Positions 1 through 6,528 of a stretch of 11,813 bases of DNA are shown here, one piece after another. Each line of letters begins with the position of its first letter. The first letter of the stretch is position 1. A model generated the notes under the pieces. That model did no database searches. It was not told the DNA's origin and saw only the letters and a program-made list of their open reading frames with translations. The stretch spans positions 1-11,813 of the forward strand of contig CAJPSJ010000035.1 of NCBI GenBank assembly GCA_905373295.1, given 5' to 3'. This stretch comes from an uncultured Campylobacter sp. (GTDB taxonomy: Bacteria > Campylobacterota > Campylobacteria > Campylobacterales > Campylobacteraceae). The position numbers were made by a program, and so were the translations under genes.

Positions 1-1
1 C

Positions 2-220
2 TTTCAAATTTTAAAATTTTGCGGTCGCTTAAAATTTTTAGAGGCGGCGATCGAGCAGGCGGCGCGCTTTGTTTTCTACGCGCTGTGGCAGGCGCCCTGT
101 GCAAGGATTGCTATCGGCAAAGATATAGCGTCACCGCTAAGTGCGAGCGGCGCAGGCACGGAGAGGTATCTACCTAGGGAGGGTAGAAATTTCACGGCGT
201 CGTTTGAAGTGAAATTTTAA
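2..220 (+). CDS. Possible C-terminal fragment of a gene entering from the left (unrecognised)
   Basis: Frame 2 is open from the window edge to a TAA at 218-220, giving about 72 codons with no start inside the window. The translation has a protein-like composition, with segments such as FLEAAIEQAARFVFYALWQ, IAIGKDIASPLSASGAGTE and a final NFTASFEVKF. I recognise no family. Frame 1 is also open for about 57 codons across part of this stretch, so the call rests on composition and on the absence of another explanation. Degenerate AT-centred repeats begin immediately after the stop. It could also be plain non-coding DNA. Sequence to the left of the window would settle it. Confidence 0.35.
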   Translation, partial: FQILKFCGRLKFLEAAIEQAARFVFYALWQAPCARIAIGKDIASPLSASGAGTERYLPREGRNFTASFEVKF

Positions 221-450
221 ATCTGCGGGCTTGTGATAGAATTTAAGTCGTAATAATGAAGCATAATTTAATATCGCCACGAGCTCACCGCTGAAATTTT
301 AAGATTACGTCGCGCAGTGACGAGATTTTGCTCGGTGTAATCCGTACGAAATTTTAAGCCGTAAAGATAAGGCGGAATTTCTCATACGTGATTTTTTTGA
401 GACGAAATTGTAAGTAATGAGTTTGAGGCGGAATTCTAAGGCGTGAGTTA
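206..450. repeat. Degenerate AT-centred repeat stretch, non-coding
   Basis: A loose motif of the form GCGGAATTTTAAG-CGTGA recurs about every 25 to 60 bases. Examples start near 211 (GAAATTTTAA), 292 (GAAATTTTAA), 350 (GAAATTTTAAGCC), 372 (GGCGGAATTT), 403 (GACGAAATTGTAAG) and 428 (GCGGAATTCTAAGG). Several copies are followed by GTGA or ATGA within a few bases. The copies are too diverged and irregularly spaced for a CRISPR array or a clean tandem repeat. The core word AAATTTTA is common throughout this DNA, so part of the pattern may be background composition. Confidence 0.3.
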
Positions 451-930
451 GATTATAAACTTGCACCGTCGGTAGAGGATACCGCGCCTTTTTTGCTCTG
501 AGAACTCCTACCGCACGGCAAAGAATTTTGCGCTTTTAGCATTGCAGCTACGAACCTCGGCTATGCAGCGAGTAAAACTGTGCTGCGGTTATACGACTAA
601 TGATGCCGCGCCATTTTGCAAGCGATCTTGTAGTGAGATTAGGCTATGGGTTTTGGTGCACGGTATAGAAATTTGTATGGTGCGATCCGCGTGGGATTAT
701 ACGGCGCAGATTTTGCGTCCCCTTCTGCACTGCTAAAAATTCTACTGAGCAGAGGTGATCTAGAAATTTTGCAGCGGCACAAAATTGCCTGGCGCGGATT
801 TTGAGCTTGCGCGAAATTTTGCACAGCTAGCATTCAAGAAGCGTAAAATTTCAAATTGCATGCCGCTTTAAAATTTTAAACTTATAAAATTTGAGCCGCG
901 CTTACTTTTAAATCCTAATTATGCGCCGTG

Positions 931-966
931 CTTGGCGATGAAATTTTAAAATTTTATTGCGCCAAG
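931..966. repeat. Hairpin with AT palindrome core
   Basis: CTTGGCG at 931-937 pairs perfectly with CGCCAAG at 960-966. Between them lies a perfect 14-base palindrome, AAATTTTAAAATTT (941-954), so the whole unit can fold as a long interrupted stem on either strand. No T-run follows outside the GC arms, so it is not a classical terminator. It sits in DNA with no gene. Confidence 0.5.
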
Positions 967-1080
967 AGCAGCTCGATCAATCGGCGGACGCAGCTAAAAA
1001 TAAGATAGATAAAATGCATCAGCGCGTGAAGCGGGTCTAAATTTAAATTGCGGGCGAAATTTTAAAGCGTGGCCTAGACC

Positions 1081-1140
1081 GCTTGCGGGCGTTCGGTTTC
1101 GGCTTTAAAATAGTTAAATTTAGCGCTGGCACCCGCAAGC
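1081..1140. repeat. Inverted repeat downstream of the small lipoprotein gene
   Basis: GCTTGCGGG at 1081-1089 and CCCGCAAGC at 1132-1140 are a perfect 9-base inverted repeat with a loop of about 42 bases. It lies just beyond the stop codon of the minus-strand lipoprotein gene. A smaller hairpin (AGCCG, loop CTT, CGGCT) sits right at that stop. Neither is followed by a good T-run in the minus direction, so a terminator role is only possible. Confidence 0.35.
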
Positions 1141-1148
1141 CGCTTCGG

Positions 1149-1367
1149 CTATCTGATTTTTGCGGTGCCGAAGCAAAGTCCGTTTTCGTTGCACTGCATA
1201 TTTTCGATTTGCGGATCCTCACTTTCGCCGCAAATTTGGATCATCTGATGCGACGCCTCGTCCATTTTGGGCTCGCTGCAATGCGAAACGCCTGGCTTTG
1301 GATGCTCTGGAGCGGAGCAAGCGCATATAAATAGCGCTGCGCAGGCGAACAAGAGGGAATTTTTCAT
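1149..1367 (-). CDS. Small Cys-rich putative lipoprotein (unrecognised)
   Basis: This encodes a 72-residue protein with a short Lys-containing start, a hydrophobic stretch at about residues 5-16 and a lipobox-like sequence ICAC ending at Cys17. That points to export and lipid attachment in the inner or outer membrane. The mature part would be about 56 residues, polar and acidic, with four more cysteines (30, 46, 59, 65) that could form disulfides or bind metal. The start is supported by AAAGGA about seven bases upstream of the ATG on the minus strand. An overlapping plus-strand frame lacks such support. I do not recognise the family and cannot assign a function. It is divergent from the Met/His-rich membrane protein gene and shares a 312-base spacer with it. 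Confidence 0.65.
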   Translation of the reverse strand: MKNSLLFACAALFICACSAPEHPKPGVSHCSEPKMDEASHQMIQICGESEDPQIENMQCNENGLCFGTAKIR

Positions 1368-1679
1368 TCTGAATCCTTTTAAAAAAATTTTGTAATTTTA
1401 TCTTTACAAAACTGAAATTTTACGAAATTTAAAGCGTTTCGGATAAATTTAAGGCATCTGCTTTTGCAAATATAAATTTCTAAATTTCACGTTAGATACG
1501 AAGAGGCGGCGTGTAAAGCGAGATAAATTTAATATTTGTGAGCGAGCTTTAAGACGCAGCTCAAATCGTTTTGCGGAAAGATATAAGATTAAAGATTTGC
1601 CTAATCCTGTCTATCGTTTTAAAATTTTTTACCGAAAGCCGCTAGAATTGCGCTTTTTAAACCAAAATAAGGAGAAAAT
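1368..1679. promoter_or_regulatory. Divergent intergenic region between lipoprotein and membrane protein genes
   Basis: This 312-base AT-rich spacer must hold promoters for both flanking genes. On the plus side, TAGAAT at 1643-1648 is a plausible -10 box about 30 bases before the start codon. On the minus side, TAAAAT (complement of 1395-1400) is a weak -10 candidate. No clear operator, terminator or small gene was seen. Confidence 0.35.
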
Positions 1680-2285
1680 ATGTCAATGACGAATTACATG
1701 GAACTTTTGATGGCAAATCAGCCGTGGAATTTGATTTTATTTATGGCGGTGCCGATGGGCTTAGCAGAAGCGATAGTAGCGAGCGAATTTTTTAGCTTGT
1801 ACCGCGCGAAGGAGGGCTCTTTGGCGCTAAAAATCAATAGATGCCTTAGCATCATTCTCGGCGCTTATTTTACGATATTAATCATTTACGTAGCGGTTAA
1901 AATTTTGCCCGCTATTCATTTACGTGGCGCTGCGGACACCTTAGCTTTGGCGGCATACGTAGCGGCGGCGCTGCCTGCGCTGGTGCTGCTACTTTTAGAG
2001 CTAGGAGTTATCGCAAAAGGAGCGGAATTTAGAGCTAGGCTTAAATTTCATTTCTTGGCGCTGATTGTATTTTTGGTGTTAGGACACGTCGCGATGATTT
2101 TTGGAATGACCGATCCAGGTGTGAGCGGCATGGATCATTCTATGATGAATCATGGCTCGATGAGTGGGATGAGCCACGATATGGGTTCGATGGAGGGGAT
2201 GGATCATTCTATGATGAATCATGGCTCGATGGAGAACATGGATCATGGTGGCATGGATCACTCAAAGATGGAGCATTCACATTAA
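1680..2285 (+). CDS. Four-helix membrane protein with Met/His-rich metal-binding tail (DUF6803-like)
   Basis: This 201-residue protein has four predicted membrane helices, at about 17-37, 55-76, 86-112 and 123-142. A hydrophilic tail from residue 151 onward contains 14 Met and 9 His in 51 residues, mostly in MDHSMMNHGSM-like units. Such tails typically bind Cu(I), Cu(II) or Ni(II). The resemblance to the DUF6803 group of Campylobacter membrane proteins is from memory and not tested. The start is supported by AAGGAG at 1669-1674, six bases before the ATG. An exact 33-base repeat lies inside the tail. It stands as a single gene, with a terminator-like hairpin about 120 bases downstream. A role in copper handling would fit a region encoding a copper-containing enzyme, but that is inference. 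Transport or simple metal storage are alternatives. Confidence 0.8.
   Translation: MSMTNYMELLMANQPWNLILFMAVPMGLAEAIVASEFFSLYRAKEGSLALKINRCLSIILGAYFTILIIYVAVKILPAIHLRGAADTLALAAYVAAALPALVLLLLELGVIAKGAEFRARLKFHFLALIVFLVLGHVAMIFGMTDPGVSGMDHSMMNHGSMSGMSHDMGSMEGMDHSMMNHGSMENMDHGGMDHSKMEHSH
2130..2231 (+). repeat. Exact 33-base direct repeat inside the Met/His-rich tail
   Basis: Bases 2130-2162 and 2199-2231 are identical over 33 bases and in frame. Each encodes MDHSMMNHGSM, and the copies are 69 bases (23 codons) apart. Partial copies (MDHGG, MDHSKMEH) follow. Identity at the DNA level points to recent duplication and to possible length variation between strains. Confidence 0.9.
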
Positions 2286-2406
2286 CTTTAGTATGCCCGG
2301 CTTGGGCTAAATTTTAAATTCTATTCCGCCGAGCTGTGGAGCTGATAGATCTTTATGATTTGATTGCCTTTGTCTGCGAAATGCATATGCAAGCCCCTCT
2401 AAATAG

Positions 2407-2449
2407 AATTTTACCGCCTTTCATATGCCGCCTGCGAGGCGGTAAAATT
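2407..2449. terminator. Bidirectional terminator-like hairpin with an alternative inner stem
   Basis: AATTTTACCGCCT (2407-2419) and AGGCGGTAAAATT (2437-2449) form a perfect 13-base stem. The GC core is flanked by T- and A-runs, so either strand would give a stem followed by U-rich RNA. It lies about 120 bases after the membrane protein gene. A second stem, CCGCC (2428-2432) with GGCGG (2438-2442) and loop TGCGA, uses the same right-hand bases, so the two folds exclude each other. Confidence 0.6.
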
Positions 2450-2532
2450 TAATATCAAGCTTATCGCCCCACCTTTTTACGTTCTTGTGATCTTTTGAGC
2501 CGACTTATGCAGGCACAAAGCTCGCACATAGG

Positions 2533-2563
2533 CGGTTTGAGGTTTAAATTTACGTGCAAACCG
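2533..2563. promoter_or_regulatory. Inverted repeat upstream of the mccR promoter
   Basis: CGGTTTG (2533-2539) and CAAACCG (2557-2563) are a perfect 7-base inverted repeat with a 17-base spacer, followed by TTTT. It ends about 40 bases before the -10 box of mccR. It could be a regulator site or a weak terminator protecting the promoter from read-through. The sequence alone does not decide. Confidence 0.35.
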
Positions 2564-2582
2564 TTTTGGTATATTTTTAACG

Positions 2583-2608
2583 TTGATTTAATGCTAAATT
2601 TATATAAT
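2583..2608 (+). promoter_or_regulatory. Predicted sigma-70-type promoter for mccRS
   Basis: TATAAT at 2603-2608 is a perfect -10 box in AT-rich DNA. TTGATT at 2583-2588 could be a poor -35 box, but the 14-base spacing is short, and this bacterial group often lacks a conserved -35. Transcription would start near 2615, giving a leader of about 60 bases before the mccR ATG. The Shine-Dalgarno GGAGG is at 2661-2665. Confidence 0.5.
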
Positions 2609-2675
2609 CTAAGTCTAGTTATATTTTAAGAGATGATTAAGAATGAAATGCGCTAAGCTTGGAGGCGGATAGAGT

Positions 2676-3365
2676 ATGCAAGATTACGAATTATTGGACG
2701 TTTTATCCAATAAAAGGGTTCTTTGCCTAGAGGACGAGCCCGGGATTTTAAAAAATATAACCGAATCGCTACAGCTGTTTTTCGGCGAAGTAGTGGGGGT
2801 TAAGGACGGGCTGGAGGCGCTTGATGAGGCGATGAGCGGTTCGTACGACGCGCTGGTTTTTGATATCGGCGTGCCGCATATGGACGGACTAGAGGTCGTT
2901 AAAAAGATTCGCGCTGCTGGCATCTCAGTGCCGATCGTGATACTTTCGAGCCACACCGAGCAGGAGTATCTGTGGCGGGCGGTGGAGCTTAAGATCACTA
3001 GGTATCTGCCTAAGCCGTACGATAAAAACGCCTTTATAAAGGCGCTGCAAGACGTCGCTGCGGAGCTGATAAATCACGCGCCGATATTTAGCATAAGCGG
3101 CGAGCTGAAGTATGATTTTGCCAAAAAGATCATCTACGTCAAAGACAGCGCCTGTCATCTTTCCAAAAGTGAGAGCAAGCTTTTGGAGTACTTCTTAGCG
3201 CGCAAAAATCAAACCGTAACCTACGAGCAGCTATTCGACTATATGTGGGAGTTCGAGCAGCCCAGCAAGGAGGCGATCAAGGCGATCGTCAAAGAATTGC
3301 GCCGCAAGATCGGCAAGGACGTGATCAAAAATTTATATGCGGTGGGGTATCTCTTTGAAGTATAA
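2676..3365 (+). CDS. mccR: OmpR-family response regulator, probable MccR
   Basis: This 229-residue cytoplasmic regulator has a receiver domain at about residues 13-125. It carries the acidic pair Glu19/Asp20, phosphate-accepting Asp63 (in VFDIGVPHMDG), Ser91 as the switch residue and Lys113 in YLPKPYDK. A winged-helix DNA-binding domain of OmpR/PhoB type follows at about 135-229, recognisable from LSKSESKLLEYFL and the Cys-free end IKAIVKELRRKIG. Length is normal for the family. The ATG is preceded by GGAGG ten bases upstream. It overlaps the sensor kinase gene, so the two are translationally linked. The name MccR is by analogy with the regulator pair reported for sulfite respiration in Wolinella and rests on the neighbouring mccA operon. 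The target is probably the mccA promoter, which is inference. Confidence 0.85.
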   Translation: MQDYELLDVLSNKRVLCLEDEPGILKNITESLQLFFGEVVGVKDGLEALDEAMSGSYDALVFDIGVPHMDGLEVVKKIRAAGISVPIVILSSHTEQEYLWRAVELKITRYLPKPYDKNAFIKALQDVAAELINHAPIFSISGELKYDFAKKIIYVKDSACHLSKSESKLLEYFLARKNQTVTYEQLFDYMWEFEQPSKEAIKAIVKELRRKIGKDVIKNLYAVGYLFEV

Positions 3366-4773
3366 ATTTAAATTTATCGTAGTGCTTTTCGTGCTGCTAT
3401 ATATCGTAATTACGGCTTTGGTTTTTAACTTCTACCGCGAGCTTGCGCTAAAAGATACGAGGCGCGAAGCGTTTTATATCTTAGATACGATGAATGCGGT
3501 GCGCGACTATGTTTCGACCGTGCAGCGCCCGCTAATAAACGAACTTAAAGAAAAAAAGCTTCTAAGTGAGGATTTTTTCGATCCGAGGCTGATGTCCTCG
3601 ACCTACATAACGCGCGAAATTTATAAAATTCAGCTCGCCAAAAATCACATCAACTACGACTACAAGCTCGTTGCCACCGATCCGCTCAATCCCGAACACG
3701 AGGGAAGCGAGTTTGAGAATGAAATTTTAGAGGGCTTTAAAGAAAACAAATACAAAGAATACTCCAGAGTCATCTATGATAAAGGTGGCGCCTCGTATCT
3801 TTTGAGCCTGCCGATAACAAACTCCCAGCCTTCGTGCACTGAGTGCCACAGCATCAACGCAGCGCCTAAAAAGATGCAAGAGCTCTACGGAGATGTAGGA
3901 AATTTCAAAGGCGGCCTAGGCGATACGATTGCGATGATAAGCTTTAAAATTCCGATAAAAAGCATTCTGCTCTATCACACCAAAGAGTTTGTCGTTAGCG
4001 GCCTAAGCTTGCTTGTGGTGTTTTTGATCTGTATATTTTGTATCTATAAAATTCACAAAAAAAACGCGACTTTAAAGATGCAAACTCAGCTTTTACTGAT
4101 AAATCAAAGCCGCCTAGCGCTAATGGGCGAGATGATCGGTAATATCTCGCACCAATGGCGCCAGCCGCTATCGCAGATCAGCTCCACGCTCATAAATTTA
4201 GAGCTTTACAACGAGCGGGGCAAACTATCAAAAGAAAGGCTCGAAGGCGGCATCAAGGACGCGGGCGAGCAGGTGAAATTTATGAGCGATACGATCGAGG
4301 ATTTTAAAAATTTCTTCAATCCGAACATGCCCAAGAGGGAGTTTGGCGCCAGCGAGGCGATCGAACAGGCGCGCAAAATTTTAAAAGCCTCGCTTAAGAA
4401 GCATATCATCGACATAAGCGTGCGGATAGAGGAAAATTTCACCCTTTACGGCAACGTAAACGAGCTCATCCAGGTGCTAATAAACATCATAAACAACGCA
4501 AAGGAGGCGTTTTTGGACGTGCCGCTTAAACGGCGCGAGATTAAAATTCGCTCGTTTTTAAAGCAGGGCGAGCGGGTAATCACGATCGAAAATAACGCAA
4601 GCCGCATCGATGAAACGCAGCTCGGTAAAATTTTTGAGCCGCACTTTACGACAAAACAGCAGGGCAGCGGGCTCGGACTATATATGAGCAAGATGATAAT
4701 CGAAAAAAACGGAGGGAGCATAAGCGCTGCAAATTCCGACGAAGGCGCGATATTTATGATCTCTTTTCGTTAA
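3337..4773 (+). CDS. mccS: Membrane sensor histidine kinase with periplasmic haem c domain, probable MccS
   Basis: This protein of about 478 residues has a first membrane helix at about 13-30 and a periplasmic domain at about 31-215 resembling the DUF3365 / Tll0287-like haem family, with a single haem c motif CTECH at 167-171. A second helix lies at about 217-237. The cytoplasmic kinase has phospho-accepting His272 in SHQWRQPL, an N box around Asn387 and a G2-type box GSGLGL at 443-448. The G1 box, usually DNAGGI-like, reads NNASRI here, losing the adenine-contacting Asp and a Gly. The ATG at 3337 overlaps mccR by 29 bases and has no good ribosome site. A TTG at 3355, eight bases after GGTGGGG, would give a more typical start (MKYKFKFIVV) and an 11-base overlap. 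The haem suggests sensing of redox state, sulfite or another ligand outside the inner membrane. Partner of MccR. Confidence 0.85.
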   Translation: MRWGISLKYKFKFIVVLFVLLYIVITALVFNFYRELALKDTRREAFYILDTMNAVRDYVSTVQRPLINELKEKKLLSEDFFDPRLMSSTYITREIYKIQLAKNHINYDYKLVATDPLNPEHEGSEFENEILEGFKENKYKEYSRVIYDKGGASYLLSLPITNSQPSCTECHSINAAPKKMQELYGDVGNFKGGLGDTIAMISFKIPIKSILLYHTKEFVVSGLSLLVVFLICIFCIYKIHKKNATLKMQTQLLLINQSRLALMGEMIGNISHQWRQPLSQISSTLINLELYNERGKLSKERLEGGIKDAGEQVKFMSDTIEDFKNFFNPNMPKREFGASEAIEQARKILKASLKKHIIDISVRIEENFTLYGNVNELIQVLINIINNAKEAFLDVPLKRREIKIRSFLKQGERVITIENNASRIDETQLGKIFEPHFTTKQQGSGLGLYMSKMIIEKNGGSISAANSDEGAIFMISFR

Positions 4774-4790
4774 ATTTGATCAAATCCGCG

Positions 4791-4832
4791 CAGAAGCGCT
4801 AAAAATTTGCGATAAATTTTTTGCCGCTTCTG
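4791..4832 (+). terminator. Long hairpin between convergent mccS and ABC ATPase genes
   Basis: CAGAAGCG (4791-4798) pairs perfectly with CGCTTCTG (4825-4832). Inside, AAAAATTT (4801-4808) pairs with AAATTTTT (4814-4821) around loop GCGAT. TTTT follows in the plus direction, so it fits a terminator for mccRS. The stop codon and last codons of the minus-strand ATPase gene lie within the hairpin. A 12-base palindrome, ATTTGATCAAAT (4774-4785), sits just before it. Confidence 0.6.
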
Positions 4833-5521
4833 TTTTGAAGCAGTTCAAACTCCACGCCGAAAACCTCGCTCAATAGGGCCGTATCGAGATCTTTCGGCGC
4901 GCCTAGAAACGCTATCTCGCCGTCATGCAGCACCATTATTTTATCGCCGTAATTCAGAGCGTGATTGATGTCGTGGATGTTTATGACGGTCGAAATTTTA
5001 TAAAATTTCGTGTAGTCTCTTATTAAATTTAATATATCTTTTTGATGAAGCAGGTCTAAATTTGCGGTAGGCTCGTCCAAAAGCATGATTTTAGGCGTTT
5101 TTGCAAAAACCATAGCTATGAGCACCAGCCTCTGTTGGCCTCCGGAGAGCTCGCTAAAGCTTCTTTTTGCGAGGTGCTCGATACCCACGTGCTTTAGCAC
5201 ATGCTCTACCCTCTGCAGATCGCTGCGGCTTACTTTAAAATTTAGCTTCGAAATGCGGCCTAAAAGCACTAGCTCAAATACGCTAAGACCGCCTTCTTGC
5301 ATAATATTTTGCGTCAGATAGCCAATCTCCTTGACGCTCGCGCCGCACAGATCAATCTTAGCATCCGTCTTTAAGATGCCTGCTAAGCATTTCATCGTCG
5401 TGCTTTTGCCCGCGCCGTTTACGCCCAGGATCGTTAAAATTTCGCCTTCGCTTACGGCGAAGCTTATATTTTTTAAAATTTCTTTGTTTTTGTATGAAAA
5501 GCTTAAGCCTTCAACCCTCAT
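4799..5521 (-). CDS. ABC importer ATPase, FecE/BtuD type
   Basis: This 240-residue nucleotide-binding subunit powers import by the permease encoded just upstream. Visible motifs are Walker A GVNGAGKS (33-40), Q-loop Gln71, signature LSGGQQ (125-130), Walker B IMLLDEP (145-151) with catalytic Glu150, the D-loop NLD (154-156) and H-loop His183. All key residues are present, so the subunit should be active. Its ATG overlaps the permease stop by four bases (ATGA), implying coupled translation. The family imports iron-siderophores, haem, cobalamin or similar metal chelates, and the substrate cannot be read from the ATPase. It is convergent with mccS. Confidence 0.9.
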   Translation of the reverse strand: MRVEGLSFSYKNKEILKNISFAVSEGEILTILGVNGAGKSTTMKCLAGILKTDAKIDLCGASVKEIGYLTQNIMQEGGLSVFELVLLGRISKLNFKVSRSDLQRVEHVLKHVGIEHLAKRSFSELSGGQQRLVLIAMVFAKTPKIMLLDEPTANLDLLHQKDILNLIRDYTKFYKISTVINIHDINHALNYGDKIMVLHDGEIAFLGAPKDLDTALLSEVFGVEFELLQNRSGKKFIANF

Positions 5522-6528
5522 CCGCGCCCCTTATTTAGCACGATCGCTAGGAAAAACAGCGCCCCGATGAATGAGGTGATTATGCCGATAGGAAAGATTA
5601 CGTCGCTTATTAAATTTTTGCTCAAAATAGATGAAAATGAAAGAAGCAGGGCTCCTATCAGAGCCGAAAACGGAAGGAAAAATCTCTGCTCCGCGCCTAT
5701 TAAAATTCTAGATATGTGCGCTCCCAGCAGTCCAACAAAGCCGATCGTGCCCACGAAACAGACGCAAGTAGCGGTTAGGACCGAGGCTAAGATCAGCATT
5801 TTTATTTTAAAAGAGTGCACGCAAACGCCCATGCTCTGAGCTATTTCGTCGCCTAGCAAGACCGCGTTAAAGCTCCAAGCATTGTAAAGCGATATGAAAA
5901 ATGCCGCCGCAAATACCGCAAGCATGATCGATAAGCTCGCGTAATTCGCCTTTGAAAGCGATCCGAAGGTCCAAAAAACAATACTCGAAACCTCCGCTTC
6001 ATCCGCGACGTATATCACGAAGGCCTGCAGGCTCTGATAGATAAAAACCAAAATGATCCCTATTAAAATGATGCCCGAAGAACCTAGATTTATGCGATTT
6101 GATAAGCGGTATATGAAAACGATGCTTAAAATAGCGAAGAAAAATGCAAAAAATCCTATGCTTAAAAAATTCCCCGCAAAAAACACTATGCCGACGGCAG
6201 CTCCAAAGCCCGCCGCAGAGCCCACTCCTAGAGTGTAAGGGCTAGCGAGCGGATTTGCTAGCAGGGTCTGCATGACGGCGCCGCTAAGTCCTAGGCTCGC
6301 TCCCGCTAAAACGGCCGCTATAGCCGCGGGCAGCCTCATATCAAAGACTATAACGCTTAGATTTTTATCTGCGCTGCGCGAAAAAAAGGATTGTAAAATT
6401 TCAAAAAAGCCGTAGTTTGCGGGCCCGTTTGCTATATCGAGTATAAATAAAACAAATAAAAGCCCCGTGCCGCAGCATATTAATAAAATTTTTCTAAAGA
6501 CGAGGCTTTTATAAAATTCTGCGGACAT
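5518..6528 (-). CDS. ABC importer permease, FecCD/BtuC type
   Basis: This 336-residue, very hydrophobic inner-membrane protein has about nine to ten helices, as usual for the family. The FecCD signature region GASLGLSGAVMQTLLANPLA is at about residue 96 onward, followed by the conserved SPYTLGVGSAAGFGA stretch. GTIGFVGLLGAHISRIL near residue 265 is the loop region that contacts the ATPase. It would form a homodimer as the import channel. Its ATG overlaps the last base of the binding-protein stop codon (TAATG), and its own stop overlaps the ATPase start. The three genes are therefore one tightly coupled operon. The substrate is probably a metal chelate, haem or a corrinoid, and is not determined. 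Confidence 0.92.
   Translation of the reverse strand: MSAEFYKSLVFRKILLICCGTGLLFVLFILDIANGPANYGFFEILQSFFSRSADKNLSVIVFDMRLPAAIAAVLAGASLGLSGAVMQTLLANPLASPYTLGVGSAAGFGAAVGIVFFAGNFLSIGFFAFFFAILSIVFIYRLSNRINLGSSGIILIGIILVFIYQSLQAFVIYVADEAEVSSIVFWTFGSLSKANYASLSIMLAVFAAAFFISLYNAWSFNAVLLGDEIAQSMGVCVHSFKIKMLILASVLTATCVCFVGTIGFVGLLGAHISRILIGAEQRFFLPFSALIGALLLSFSSILSKNLISDVIFPIGIITSFIGALFFLAIVLNKGRG

Larger units (their letters stand above)
221..1148. other. Long stretch without a convincing gene
   Basis: About 930 bases carry no reading frame with a plausible start, ribosome site and protein-like composition. Open frames of about 64 codons exist on both strands (542-736 plus, 639-833 minus), but they overlap one another, lack Shine-Dalgarno sequences and look like random translation. 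What can be seen is the degenerate repeat stretch at its left, scattered AAATTTTAAA words, a hairpin at 931-966 and a dyad at 1081-1140. No tRNA or rRNA was recognised. It may be a decayed gene region or a repeat-rich spacer. Confidence 0.6.

Noticed and set aside
206..450. Possible CRISPR array
   Set aside because: Units are degenerate, unevenly spaced and not separated by uniform spacers, and no cas gene is nearby.
470..494. Hairpin CGGTA-GAGGA-TACCG followed by a T-run, suggestive of a terminator
   Set aside because: The stem has only five pairs and the T-run is separated by CGCC, with no clear gene just upstream.
542..736. 64-codon plus-strand open frame
   Set aside because: No ribosome site, random-looking composition, and it overlaps an equally weak minus-strand frame.
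639..833. 64-codon minus-strand open frame
   Set aside because: No Shine-Dalgarno sequence before its ATG and no recognisable protein features.
942..1040. Open stretch of about 32 codons ending QSADAAKNKIDKMHQRVKRV
   Set aside because: Protein-like wording, but only a TTG could start it, there is no ribosome site, and it begins in the AT palindrome. It may be a remnant, not supportable as a gene.
1083..1334. 83-codon plus-strand open frame
   Set aside because: Antisense to the small lipoprotein gene, which has a better start and signal peptide.
2079..2261. Minus-strand frame rich in His and Met
   Set aside because: Complement of the repetitive Met/His codons of the membrane protein gene, a shadow.
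2633..2656. Seven-codon upstream open frame before mccR
   Set aside because: No convincing ribosome site and no attenuator-type structure with it.
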